64,000 nt of DNA from Anisus vortex (GCA_949126835.1 OX421497.1:5278636-5342635), one strand, 5' to 3'. Positions 11,913 to 23,159 are shown, numbered from the stretch's first letter. Notes: a model not told the origin generated them from the sequence alone. Program-made: numbers and translations.

Positions 11913-12436
11913 GTTGTTTATTTGGTAGGCCCAGGGGCGAAGCCAGGATTTTTTTCGAGAGGGGGACAAAATTTCGCATTAAAAAATGTTACCATATTTT
12001 TACGCAAATCGCTCTTTAAGGCAGGAGAAGCAGCGTTCGCAGATTTTTAATGTTTTAAAAAAAAAGAAAAAAAACATCCAGCGTATAACGATGTTAAAGT
12101 ACATCATAGGCCAAGATGCATTTGTGACTTGAATTGTTCATTCGACATCAACCCATCTAATAATTAAAGGTATCCACACTCTTTTTGCTGCACAAGGAGT
12201 TTTACCGCATAAAATGATGTAAGGAGTTTTTTTTGCTGAACGATATTTTTTTAAACCAAGGTTGCTATAATTATAGAATATTGCTTTGCAAAAATCTTTT
12301 GGAATCATCGGATTTTATAAATACATATACACAAGGATCGATTCAATCACCGTTTGATTTTGTTTTTCCCACAAATTGAAACATATCAGCTGTAAATAAA
12401 AAAAATACATGCCGTGCCCCCCCAGCACCCCCTATA
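11913..12436. other. repeat-derived segment without gene
   Basis: Near 11932 a ccaggggcgaagccaggat end, similar to ends of widespread DNA transposons, is followed by AT-rich sequence. No supported coding frame was seen. Confidence 0.4.
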
Positions 12437-12636
12437 GCTTCGGCCCCTGGGTAGGCTTCGGCCCCTGGGTAGGCTTCGGCCCCTGGGTAGGCTTCGGCCC
12501 CTGGGTAGGCTTCGGCCCCTGGGTAGGCTTCGGCCCCTGGGTAGGCTTCGGCCCCTGGGTAGGCTTCGGCCCCTGGGTAGGCTTCGGCCCCTGGGTAGGC
12601 TTCGGCCCCTGGGTAGGCTTCGGCCCCTGGGTAGGC
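12437..12636. repeat. 18-bp GC-rich minisatellite, 11 units
   Basis: Eleven near-identical copies of ttcggcccctgggtaggc. Translation gives a FGPWVG repeat on the + strand and a TQGPKP repeat on the minus strand. Both are frame artefacts of an 18-bp period. It is strikingly GC-rich against its AT-rich surroundings. Confidence 0.97.
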
Positions 12637-12912
12637 CTAAAAATGCAAATAAAAAGGATGCTAATCACTAACATATTACTTTGTTTAAATTTAATACAAA
12701 CGCTTTAACAATTTTCTCTATAGATTTCCTTTGCTTTTGGCATTGGTCTTGCTGCGGAGTTACATTAATTGTCTTATTTTTAAAAAAAAGTATAATAGAG
12801 GAGGTTCACTTTTTAGGCTGTTTGCACGTTGAATGATCTAGAAATCCTAGTTTGGCACACCATCAGCAAAAGGTTGCCCCCTGATCTAGAAGGATTGTCT
12901 GTAATTTATGTC

Positions 12913-12992
12913 TTAACCCTTCCCGTACCGACCTACTTTCCCATGCATACCTTCAGTCCCGCTATATACGCGCCCGGGACTGTAAGGGTTAA
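12913..12992. mobile_element. 80-bp piggyBac-like MITE bounded by TTAA
   Basis: The element reads TTAACCCTT at its start and AAGGGTTAA at its end, so TTAA flanks a CCCTT/AAGGG inverted end as in piggyBac-family elements. Inside, cagtcccg and cgggactg form a second inverted pair around tatatacgcg. Copies are at 5148-5228 and, truncated, 51213-51260. Confidence 0.6.
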
Positions 12993-13584
12993 TTTACCCA
13001 CTTCCCAACCCAACATCCTCTTGGGGTGAAACTTGGCCCGTAGTCGTGAAGCCGATAATGCATTCTAACGAAATTCCCATCTCTTTGCCACCCCACTCCC
13101 CTCATCGAAAAATTAAATTTTTACTGGGAGGGGGGGGAGACATTACACTTTTTGGTGCGCGTTGTTAAATCCTTATTGAATGCACATGTCAGCCATGCTT
13201 GCCCTTATCTTTAAATCATGTATAGATCCATCCACTTCTTTTTTCTTTCTCTTTTCTGTTTCTCTCTGTGTTGGGTGTTAAAGGGTTAAACAAAATTCGG
13301 AAGGATGATGTAAAGCAAAAATGCGAAATAAAGTTAAATGCATGAATGCCGACAATAGAATCGCATTTTAATATCATAGTCTTTACAGTGTTTCGTTAAG
13401 ATGTTCATTAACTTTCCGCCATCATTTCTGCAACTTCGAATCGCAAGGAGCTGCATATAATTGCTTGGAAATACTTTTCAATTTTCTAGCAAAATCGAAT
13501 GACTCTTTTAGACTTTAGGCCTATATCGCCCTAAACAACAATACTAGAGGACACAAGGGCAAAAAGTAAAGTAGTAATAATACA
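12993..13584. other. no gene recognised
   Basis: AT-rich sequence with a G tract near 13130 and no splice-flanked or domain-bearing frame. Confidence 0.45.
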
Positions 13585-13855
13585 CCGGGCATTCAATTCT
13601 AATTTAGAAATACAACACAATAACAATCAGTTCAAATGCTCAGATAAACATAAGTACAAAAGCAAGTTGCTTAAAAACATTATGCAAGAACAAATGCATA
13701 TAAGTACTCTTTCTTCCCGAGTGGCATCCGGGCACGGAATGGGTTGCAAGAACAAACCAGGAAAACCAGCCACTTAACATAATCTTAAAATGTAATAGAC
13801 TCAGACCACGGAAGTGTGTAGGACGCAATAATCTTTTTATAGAAGGAGCGTCTTA
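13585..13855 (+). mobile_element. LINE family A 3' end (sense)
   Basis: It matches 9310-9535 and the complement of 49417-49760. The stretch aagtactctttcttcccgag is readable at about 13702-13721, and gcaataatctt with gaaggagcgtctta closes the element near 13853. Confidence 0.75.
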
Positions 13856-14309
13856 TAAGATTAGTTATTTTTATTTTTTTTGTGAAGATTTTACAGATTC
13901 AAAAAAAAAATTCTGAAAGTTGTTCTTTTTATCCCCATTCTTAAAAGAGGTTTCGTTTATGAATAAAAAAAAAGGGGGGGGGGGTGCGTAGTTCCCTCGC
14001 TGACGCCACCGTATTACGTAAGCAAGAGCATATAGTGGTCAGTTACATACACAAAAAGAAAATCTACGCAATCAGTAAACACAAAATTCAGAATCCGAGA
14101 AATCACTAACTTATATATATAATACATTTAATGCTCAATCGCTTAAATTTGTCGGGGGGGGGGGGGGGATGCAGACTTTTATATATAGATAAGTGGTGCC
14201 ATGGCCTGATCTTAAACACTGACATACATAATCATGAACGGCATTTGTGAGCGACTGAAACCTGCCATATTATTATTACGCCTCTAAAGCATTTACTTCG
14301 TGTAACTGC
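13856..14309. other. low-complexity interval
   Basis: Contains A/G homopolymer runs near 13970-13985 and a G run near 14153-14168. No gene was recognised. Confidence 0.4.
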
Positions 14310-14730
14310 ACCTTCGGCCGAAACCGAAAGATAAGCCGAAAAAAACAAACAAAAGATTTTGAAAAGAGTGCACAGTAGGCCTAATCTCATACATTTTCCG
14401 ACCGTCTTTGGGGTGATTAAATTACTCTTTTATTATTAACTTCGATTTTCTACATCAAACAGATTAATTCCCAACAGTTAAATTAACTGAAATTATCAAT
14501 AAGCAGAGCACTAGCGTTGTAGTCTGAATTTTGAAAGTTAATTAAAATAGATATTCGGTAGATGACCGAAAAGTCAATATCAGTTTCGGCCGAAGCCGAA
14601 ATCAAACCGAAAACTAAATTTTTGGTTTCGGACAAAACCGAAACTACGCCGAATGAGGCCATTTGAATAATTTCGGCGCCGAAACGATACCGAAACCGAA
14701 TTTCGTTTCGATCGGCCTCTAGCCTGAATA
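14310..14730. mobile_element. CGAAACCGAAA-rich repeat element, copy 2
   Basis: It shares with 6702-7420 the terminal ccgaaaccgaaa words, the line gaaaagtcaatatcagttt and the closing tcggcct terminus. It is shorter than copy 1 and non-coding. Confidence 0.6.
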
Positions 14731-15059
14731 TAAACTGAGTTATGAAATAAAATTAAAAAAATGTTTAATTGTGTAACACAATACTTACTCAGATAATAAA
14801 TAAATTTTGACATTCAACGCATTCCATCGAGAAAGATCAACAGCCATTTTGTTGAGTTTATTTTCATGGCCGCATTTACGAAAAGTGTTTAAAGCAAAAC
14901 CATAATGTAGGTCTTTAATTTTATCTATGTCAGCGTCTAAAATCGACCATTAGCATATTCACTATATACTTATCTATTTATAAAAGTCTGCATTTTCCCC
15001 GACAATTTTTTATGCGTTATTTTAAGTGAATGAGCACGCCTACCTACATCCTACATATC
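14731..15059. other. no gene recognised
   Basis: AT-rich linker with the words tttataaaagtctgcat near 14980, similar to repeat ends elsewhere in the window. Confidence 0.4.
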
Positions 15060-16160
15060 CCGTAGTCTGTTAGACCGTTGGGGCGCCACAGATGACATGT
15101 AAACCAGCCTCCTCTACTCCTCCCGTCTCGCAGCCATTCTCATTGCCTCGCACAGTTGTGTACCTGTCCATTCCCTGATATTATCTTCCCAATGTTTCTT
15201 TGGTCTTCCTCTCTTTCTGCCTCCTCTGGTGGTACCCTGCAGGATGGTCTTTGCAAGCCCGTTGGTTCTGGTGACGTGGCCATACCATTCCAGTTTTCTT
15301 TTCTTGGCTGTGGCCAGCAGGTCTTCATACTTTCCAATTTACTGTTGTATTCTTTTTCTTATCTGTTCGTTGGAGATATGGTCTTTGTAACAGATACCGA
15401 GCAGGGTCCGGAAGCATCTCATTTCCATGGCGTTTATCTTATTTTCCAGCTCCGCTGTTAGTGTCCATGACTCGCAAGAATATAAGAAAATGGAGAGGAC
15501 CAGTGAGCGCATCAGCCTGATTTTGGTGCTGAGGGCTAAGTTCTTGTCTTTCCATATTGACTTGAGCCTCTTTAGTGATGCTGTTGTCTGGGCAATCCTG
15601 GACATTATTTCTGGTTTGGAGCCCTCTTCGGATACAATAGCTTCTAGGTACTTGAAGCTGCTAACTGTTTCCAAACTCTGCCCACCAATCTTGATCTGCG
15701 TGGTGATGCCGCTGGTGTTACTAGTCATTAATTTAGTCTTTTAGGCACTGATTTGCATGCCATAGGATGCGGAAGTTTTGTCCAGTCGCTCCACTAGTTT
15801 GGCTAATTCTTCCTCACTCCCGGCGAGTCCATCTATATCATCTGCGAATCGAAGGTTGGTGATCCTTCTGCCATTTATACTGACTGTCCCTTCATGATCC
15901 TCTGGTGCGTCCGACATGATTCTCTCTAAGAAGATGTTGAATAGTGTTGGCGAAAGCAAGCATCCTTGTCGTACTCCAACGGTCGTCCTAAACCAATCTC
16001 CAATGTTGTTGCTGAAGAAGACTGCACTGGTGGCCCTGTCATAGAGGCTACGTATCAGCATTGTCAGGTTGTCATTAATGTTGTAATGTTTCATGGTTGC
16101 CCATAGGGCTGCGTGTCAGACCCTGTCGAATGCTTTTTTAAAATCAACAAATATATGGTA
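15060..16160 (-). pseudogene. RTE-like LINE reverse transcriptase, 5'-truncated and frameshifted
   Basis: Reading the minus strand, an FKKAFDRV motif near 16125 is followed by GVRQGCLLSPTLFNIF (about 15960) and the RT catalytic box LRFADDIDGLAG (about 15850). After a stop near 15740 the frame resumes with SSFKYLEAIVSEEGSKPEI, FLYSCESWTLTAELE and EMRCFRTLLGICYKDHIS. A frameshift near 15340 leads to WYGHVTRTNGLAKTILQ and a lysine/arginine-rich tail. These blocks, in order, belong to the RT and C-terminal region of RTE-type LINEs. The endonuclease half is absent. Stops and a frameshift show it is inactive. Related copies are at 30185-31214 and 32745-33300. Confidence 0.85.
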
Positions 16161-16275
16161 TAGATTGACTGACAGATAGATAGATTGACTGACAGACACA
16201 TAGACTGACAGACAGATAGACTGACAGACAGATAGATAGATAGAACATAGAGAAAGAGAGAGAGAGAGCGACAGT
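16161..16275. repeat. GACA/GATA simple repeat
   Basis: Interspersed gattgactgacaga, gacagacagata and gagagagaga tracts. The repeat starts directly after the truncated 5' end of the minus-strand LINE. Confidence 0.8.
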
Positions 16276-17365
16276 TAAATTGAATAGATATGAAGTTATG
16301 TTAATTATATTGTGATGGACTGTAGATGGGTAGATCGACAGAAGTATAAATAAACATACATATTAGGTATGCATGTCGGCCTATTTAGACGGTAGAAATA
16401 CAGATGGATAGATGGAGAGATAGAGAGAAGGAAATGTGGTTTGATCGACAGATGTGTTACTAGATATGAAACATATAAATTGTAAAAAAAAATACGTTAA
16501 TTTACACTAATATCACAGACTACCACAGAATTATCAGCATATCGATTATAAATATACAAACCAATCGATTCAATAATAAAAGAAAAAAACAAACTTACAT
16601 CACTTTAGCTTCAGTTCAATGCTGTAATATTTTTGTAACATTCTTTCCAAAGGTAGAAAATATCAAAATGACTTTAATTTATGTGTTTGAATCGTTGCCA
16701 AGCGAAGTACACCAACCTTATGGGAACCCTATGTTATAAGAGCAACCAAAGGCTCTAAGCAAGTATGCTTTTTATATTATCTATGAAGTCACACGAATAG
16801 ATGATATGTTTATCATGCAACTCATTTACTAATAAACGTCAGCTTTCTGAAAAAAAAGGTTAACAAACGTTAAAAACTACAATTTTTATCTTTGAGGCTG
16901 ACATAAGCAAAGAGAAAACTCTCTATCTCTCAAAAATATAAATTATCACATAAAACCACAACACCCCACTATCGCTTAGACAACAACATTAACTATCCCT
17001 ACACACATACAAACACATTTCATTTATCTTTTGTGGATAGATAATACATTTTCTCAGAAAATAAGAACAGCAGTAAAAACTAATTAGCTTTCTAAATATA
17101 GAATAAATATTTATTCAGATCAAAGCAAGGGGAATTATTATTTTAGTACGCAATAAGTAATAACTATTTTTTTCAGCTCGTGCTTGTAATAAAAAGAATT
17201 GAATTTATTGAGGCGTCTGAATTTCGACTTCCCTCGTAAAGAAAGTAGTATATAGATATCGACCTATTTGGGGAGACCAACATACTCTTTTTTGAGTCTT
17301 CTAAGTGTTTTAAATAATCTCCTGCATGTGTTACAGTTAACGCTTTCTTTTCTTCCGGCGTTGTT
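16276..17365. other. long AT-rich interval without supported gene
   Basis: Only short frames. A minimal open frame ends at 16738 (FESLPSEVHQPYGNPML) but has no supporting neighbour exon, so no gene is called. Confidence 0.4.
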
Positions 17366-17385
17366 ATGTTATATGTTATTGTTAT

Positions 17386-17607
17386 AAGATAAGATAAGAT
17401 AAGATTGCTTTATTGATCCAAATGAATGGAAAATTGACTTGATAACATAAATTCCGTCTTTCAGCATACCTAAAACAATATTAAAGAACCATTTGTACTC
17501 AAACACAATAGACATTCACGCACACTATCATACCATTTATCATACAAGAAAAAAGTAGGCCTATTATTTAGGAGTCAGCTATTGAGCCATCGTATTTCCT
17601 GGCTGAA
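17386..17607 (-). mobile_element. LINE family B 3' end with 20-bp target duplication
   Basis: The insert begins with aagataagataagataag (the antisense 3' tail) and matches 33862-34085 (tttattgatc, attcacgcaca, atcatacaagaaaaa, gagtcagctattg). It is flanked by identical 20-bp copies of atgttatatgttattgttat at 17366-17385 and 17608-17627, the hallmark of target-primed reverse transcription. The insertion is 222 bp, 5'-truncated and non-coding. Confidence 0.88.
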
Positions 17608-17955
17608 ATGTTATATGTTATTGTTATATTAGATGTTATTGTTATGTTTGATGTTATTGTTATGTTAGATGTTATTGTTATGTTAGATGTTATTGCAAAG
17701 GTATGTGTTATCGTTATGCTATATGTTATTGTTATGTTAGATGTTATTGTTATGTTATATGTTATTGTTATGTTAGATGCTATTGTTATGTTAGATGTTA
17801 TGTTATATGTTATTGTAATGTTATATGTTATTGTTATGTTTTATGTTATTGTTATGTCATATGTTATTGTTATGTCATATGTAATTGTTATGTTATTTTT
17901 ATGTTATTGTTATGTTATAAGTTATTGTTATGTTATATGTTATTGTTATGTTATA
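17608..17955. repeat. 18-bp TA-rich minisatellite
   Basis: Imperfect repeats of atgttattgttatgttag with tat and cat variants. The array starts exactly at the right target-site duplicate of the LINE insertion. Both long + strand frames here are repeat artefacts. Confidence 0.9.
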
Positions 17956-18120
17956 TGCAAGAAAGATGTTTTCTAACCTATTTATACACTAGCCTCAACA
18001 AATGCTTTGACCTACCCATCAGCTATCAAACTGTGCCTTTGGATGTAGATTACAAGCCATTTTTCCCCCCAGTTAATTCCCACGCGTGCAAAAAATAAGT
18101 TTATTATGTCAACAAATTAT

Positions 18121-18345
18121 TATCTTTTCTTATACATTACAGACGTCCCTTCTATAAAGAAGATTATTGCGTCCTACGCTCATGCGTGGTGTGAGTCCAG
18201 TCTTGCATTTTTATTAATGTTTTAATGCTGTTAAGTTACTGGTTTTCCTGGTTTGTTCAGGTAACCCATTCCATGCCCGAATGCCACTCTGGAAGAAAGA
18301 GTACTCATATGCATTTATTCTCGCATAAGGGATAAGTAATGTGTT
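18121..18345 (-). mobile_element. LINE family A 3' end (antisense)
   Basis: It begins with the tail and 3' UTR (cttatacattacagacg, then ataaagaagattattgcgtc) and ends in the antisense of the NAYKYSFFP coding segment. Same family as 49417-49760. Confidence 0.78.
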
Positions 18346-18349
18346 TTTG

Positions 18350-19015
18350 TGAAGACCATATTAAACCTGGAAGAAAAATTAGGGTATTTAAAAACAACAA
18401 ATCTTGGATGACTAAAGAAATTAAAGAATTATTATTAGACTAAATAATAAAAATGATTTCAAAAATGGTACATCAAAATTTTGTTCCAAAAAAAAAAAAA
18501 CCACTTAAAAAAGAAAATATAGATCTCTGAAGGCAAAAAGCAATATAACCAAAAAATTGAAGGTTTCTTTCGTATGAACAATTCAAAACCATGTTGGAAT
18601 GGCCTAAAGAAAATCATGGGCTATGTACCCAAGCTTAACACACTGTGTGTGAATGAAGATATTAATACTTTTATCAACCAACTAAATAATTTTTACTGTC
18701 ATTTTGACTGTCACGATTTTAGATCTATTCATCATTACATGATGTCATCTATTAACAATTTAAATTTAACTCTAGATTAATGTCAAGAAGGTTTCAGTGT
18801 AGATATGACGTCACTGTTTCTATGAAAGTCCTAATTAATGTGCTAGCATGTTTTGACGGGCTTAAATCGTAAATACAACCAGTTAAAGTATGTAAAACGG
18901 CAGAGGTACGAATTACACACCGGTACGAATTACCCACCTCTCCCCTATACATAGCCAAAGCGTCAGGACCAGACAGAATAAGTGGGCGACTAGTTAAGCT
19001 TTTTTGTCTTAGTGA
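18350..19015 (+). pseudogene. LINE ORF2 fragment, linker to RT N-terminus, frameshifted
   Basis: The + strand shows NNKSWMTKEIKELLLD near 18390, then MNNSKPCWNGLKKIMGY at 18574 and INTFINQLNNFYCHFDCHD near 18660, then KASGPDRISGRLVK near 18957. These follow the order of the region between endonuclease and RT in jockey/L2-like LINEs (the KxxGPDxIsgrll box opens RT). Stops and frameshifts separate the blocks, and RT catalytic motifs are missing. Confidence 0.7.
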
Positions 19016-19104
19016 ACTAAATACATTTTATATAGAGAAAATTATTATAAATCTCTTTTACTCGGCGACTGTTGGTAGCATCATCACCTTCGCAATCCCC
19101 TGCT

Positions 19105-19262
19105 GGTATGGTAATCAGTGGCGTAGCTAGGGTCATCTGCGCCCGGGGACATGACACAAAGTCTGCGCCCCTTCTTGGACCGACAAAGTCTGGGGGCTCA
19201 TTGAGCTCCCAAGAAAATTTTGAAATTTCACGGTTTATATGGTTCATTTTCGAAGCATCTGG
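19105..19262. mobile_element. possible DNA-transposon end (CAGTGGCGTAGCTAGG)
   Basis: cagtggcgtagctagggtc at 19117 resembles the terminal motif of widespread invertebrate non-autonomous DNA transposons. The segment lacks a visible partner end. Confidence 0.35.
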
Positions 19263-19489
19263 TATTTTAATGAAATAGAATACAGACTAATAATTCTCTA
19301 TACAATTGTAAACAATTTATTTGAAAAAAATATATATTCTACTAATTATACATTATACATGACATAGTCTACAACAAATTGATCCTCCTTGATTTGACTG
19401 TCGCAAACTCGTCAATCACGTTGTGTTTCTCTTTTGATGCTAAGGAGTGCAAGATCACTCTCTCTTTCTTTCTTTCTCTATCGGCCTCT

Positions 19490-20519
19490 TTTTTTTTATA
19501 AGACAATAAATTTAACTCCGTAGCAAGACCAAGGCCAAAAGCAAAGGAAAGTTATGGAAAAAAAAAACCGGTAAAGCGTTTAATATTTAGTAACAATAAT
19601 TAACGCGTTTGTGATTATCAACCTTTTTATTTGCATTTATACCAAAAAAAAATATTACCAAACTTTCACATTTTTGGTAATGATTTTGTAAACATTATCA
19701 TTTGGTTGTCCAGATAAAGATCTAGCAACTGATAATATTGATGATAGTTTATTGTCAGTTTAACTGAGATTGTCTTTAATTTGCTCAATGGTTGTAGTTG
19801 CTGCCGATGTACTATAGTAAAGCGGATTTCATATGTGGTAATCAAACAAACTGGGTAGTTAATGTAATGTTTAAAAAATGTGCATGAAATATTTTAGTCA
19901 TATAGATCTAATATTTATTTAATTTTCAACTACATTTTACAGTTTGGTCATTATAACGTTATAAGTTGTAGGCCATTGAGTCTATTATAAAAGAAAAATA
20001 AGAAACACGATATTAGAAATAATAACATAAATAAAACGGGCTCATTATCTCCCTTTAATATAAATAAAGTTTCTAAATTTGATTCAATATTGATGCCAAA
20101 CCAGTTATATTTTGTAATATAACAAATATTATTGACTAATTATTATTTCTTTTTATAAATCCACCATTATGGTATTCTCTATAATATTTAATTATTAGAG
20201 GTATACAATTGATTTACGTTAAACAGTTGTAAATAAACATTTCCTGTATTAATTGTTTGTCCATTTAACCCATTTGATTTAACCCGTCCTTGTAAATGCG
20301 TTCAACTAACCGAAATGTGTTGCTCTGTCATACAGAAACATCGCCTTCAACAGTCAGTTTTCCTCATTATGAACTGGAAACTGTTTTTTTTTCATCAATA
20401 AAAAAAAACATCTTTTTTTCATCATTAAAAAAAAAACGTCTTGGAAGTCTCTTGCGTCCCATTGAAAATCGCTCTGCGTGGCAAATTCGGCACGCGTTCC
20501 CTAGGTTGCCGATCCCTGA
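19490..20519 (-). mobile_element. hAT-family transposon copy 3 (degenerate)
   Basis: It aligns with copy 1 (3785-3945, 4510-4985, 5240-5360 and the terminal 5930-6053) and lacks the insertions of copy 1. It ends ttgccgatccctgac at 20519. The transposase region is mostly deleted, so this copy is internally shorter. Confidence 0.78.
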
Positions 20520-20520
20520 C

Positions 20521-21440
20521 TCAAACGATCTTGTCCCATTGAATTAAATAAGACAAAATAAGCGTCAGTTTGCTGAAGGACCGCTCACAGCTTGCAAATG
20601 AAACAGCAATCGTTAGAAGTATTTGCAGTGAAATGCGCAGATTCGGAAATACGTCATCTCCATATGAAACAACAAAACCAAGAAGATCCAAAGGAGTTTC
20701 CGGTAGAACTTCAGTCCGGGCGCTGAGTAGCAATTTACAGTCTCTGATTGCTGTGCACAATTCGTGACCATTGACGTCAGCGTCGTAGAAATTTTGCAAT
20801 TTCGACGAAGTGTATCGATATTTGTCTCAGCGAGAAGAGTTTTGACGTCTACTAAAATCTAAATTGGTGTTTAGCTCGTTTAGACGTTCAAACCGTATTG
20901 ATATCTCCTGAGTCTATCAACTACGCTGTTCATAACACGTGCAATTTCTTCTTCTGCAGAAAGTCACGTATCTCTTGCTAATTCTCCAAGCATCCTCCTT
21001 TGTCGTCTAATCCTTCGGTCAACCTCGATTCCCCAAGTTGTGCATCTTGTTTTTCCATTGTCTACCGCAACCGCAACCTGGCTCAAATTATCACGAATGT
21101 TGACAAGTTCTTGCTCCAGCGATTCAAGATCAGATGCTTGCTGCTTTCTTGAAATTCATAGTAGGATCCTGCAATCGTTTCTGGACACGATCAATTTTCC
21201 CAAGTATGATGTTCAAGAAATGTAACAAAACTGTGAAGTTAAAGTTTAATATACCTGCCAGCAAAGTTTCTACATCACTTCTGGTGTTAGGCGTCATAGT
21301 TGCATCTTCTGATAATTTTTCCAACAGCTCTACTAGTTCATCTAGTCCTTCATAAATAGCTTTAACAGCTTCTGATCGAGCTCCAGCATGTTTTAGACTC
21401 CCTCTTCACTTTGATTGGCACAACTATTTTTAATTCTTCA
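20521..21440 (-). pseudogene. hAT transposase pseudogene (ZMYM1/TTF-type), C-terminal half
   Basis: The minus strand first encodes ELVELLEKLSEDATMTP, then LLAGILNFNFTVLLHFLNII and LGKIDRVQKRLQDPTMNFKKA (about 21130-21350). After a frameshifted stretch it encodes DDVFPNLRISLQILLTIAVS followed by ASCERSFSKLTLI (20545-20660). The last block is the hAT C-terminal dimerisation motif (NLrxaLxixLtxpvsxaScERsFSkLklIk). The upstream blocks match the core of ZMYM1-like hAT transposases. The catalytic N-terminal half is absent and frames are broken. The left edge abuts hAT copy 3, but this transposase belongs to a different hAT branch from that element. Confidence 0.82.
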
Positions 21441-21444
21441 CGAA

Positions 21445-21560
21445 ATCTTCATCAAATCTAGTCGAATCGAAGAGGTCGGTTTCTTTCAATAAGGGCAAGA
21501 ACAGAGAGATTTAGGAACTCTTTTGTCCCCAGGAAATACAAAAGCTGACTCATAATGATA
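21445..21560 (+). mobile_element. LINE family B fragment (sense)
   Basis: tttctttcaataagggcaag and tttaggaactcttttgt match the antisense copy at 34105-34160, the end of the LINE B coding region. Confidence 0.65.
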
Positions 21561-21650
21561 TTTTTTCTAGTATGATAAATAGTAGAATAGTGTGCGTGTA
21601 TGTCTGTTTTCATAAGTATATTTCTGTTATTGAGTACAAATTTACATAGT

Positions 21651-22567
21651 TTTTTATGCTATTATCTTCTGTTTTTTGCAATTCCCGATTCTAAATGAAG
21701 TAATTGTAATACAAGTTCCGTTTGATTAAATCGCATTTTTTTTCGACTTTAAATGAATACTTGTAGGCCTATTAATATATCATTGACTATAATAAGATGG
21801 ACCGCCAGCTCTATTTTTAGAGCTTATTTTCTTTTTTCCGTGCGCACACCACACTGATCTATAAATTTAATGTTTCCGATCTGTACTACTTTCGATTTTA
21901 ATTTTTCATTTTTCCGGTATAGCAATTACGTTATTTAGAATCGGGAATTCCGATCATCATTGTTTCAAGTCAACATATAGCAGAAATACCATAGACTATA
22001 ATATACACCAAACATGAGTCTAACAGATAAACTCCATACTTCTTCAATTAGTAATTATTTAATTTGAACATTTACCTCCAGTATGCCTTTCAATTCATCA
22101 ACAAAAACTTCCTCATCCATAGCGTCCATATCTTAGTCATATATTGACGCACAAAATTTCTAAAAAAATGGTGCGATTCAATAAAACGGAATTTGTATTA
22201 CAATTACTTCATTTAGAATCGGGAATTCCGAAATAAGCAGTCTTTCGAGTCATCATATAGCAGAAAAACTAAAGCAAGCGGTCCATGTATATTATAGTCT
22301 ATGGTATTTAAATTAAAATCGAAAGTTGTACAGAGCGGAATCATTTACAGATCAGTGTTGTGTGCGCACGGAAAAAGATCATAAGCTCTAGAAATAGAGC
22401 AGGCGGTCTATCTTATTATAGTCAATGATAATAGGATTAATAGGCCTACAAGTATTCATTTAAAGTCGAAACAAATGCGAATCAATAAAACGGAACTTGT
22501 ATAACAATTACTTCATTTAGAATCGGGAATTGCAAACAAAAAAAAAGAAGATAATAGCATAAAAAAC
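21651..22567. repeat. inverted repeat of nested MITEs, arms about 260 bp
   Basis: The left arm, 21651-21915, is nearly the complement of the right arm, 22308-22567 (for example tgctattatcttct with agaagataatagca, and aggcctattaata with its mirror). The 390-bp centre holds a direct partial duplication of ttagaatcgggaattccga. Terminal words catagactataata and ggtccatgtatattatagtc identify the same MITE family as 36409-36690. It looks like several head-to-head insertions of one MITE. Confidence 0.8.
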
Positions 22568-22600
22568 TTAAGGAAGTGGTCCATGTATATTATAGTCTAT

Positions 22601-22930
22601 GGTTTCGGCTACATTGTGTCGTTTTCATTCTATTTATTTCGCAAAAACGAACATATCCGAAAAGTTTATTTACTGTCGTCTCTTCCGATAGAGGCAGCCA
22701 TGTTTGACGTAAAATATTTTCCTCGATTCGTAAATTGGTGGACGGTATTCGTGACTATTCCAAAGGCTACTATACTAAAATTTAATAGAATGTATTTTTA
22801 GTCGAGGCAAGTCTGCTGGCCAAGTTTAGGCTCGATTGGATGACGGGAAGTGGTCGAAAAATCGACGCAAAGTCTTGCAAGCAAGCAGACAATCAGACAG
22901 AAATTGCAAGTTAAAAGAAAGGGAGTAATA
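22601..22930 (+). repeat. dispersed repeat R1, copy 1
   Basis: About 330 bp starting ttcggctacattgtgtcg and ending near gttaaaagaaagggagtaa. It is about 80% similar by eye to 23160-23510. Recognisable words include gacaagtctgctggccaagt and cgattgga.gacgggaagt. Confidence 0.75.
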
Positions 22931-23159
22931 ACAAGAAAACCATAAAAACACAGTTTTTATTATACTCCTTTTCTTTGTAAACTAAGTTTACCATTTCCAC
23001 TTCACTAGAAAACTAAAATTTCGAATCGGTAATGTCGGCAAATACATATCTAATTATAACGATTGCGCATTTTTTTTTTAATGCATGAAGTCACGATCGT
23101 GGCTTTGCTTTTGTGCATCCTTTTTTTTTTTTTTATAGCTTTGGCTTGCAAAAACCATA

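Noticed and set aside
12409..12708. FGPWVG or TQGPKP repeat protein
   Set aside because: 18-bp minisatellite. No upstream or downstream coding evidence.
16662..16738. Possible last exon ending FESLPSEVHQPYGNPML
   Set aside because: Very short, with a weak acceptor and no partner exon. Chance open frame cannot be excluded.
17608..18098. Tyr/Cys/Val-rich 122- and 131-codon frames
   Set aside because: Produced by the 18-bp TA-rich minisatellite.
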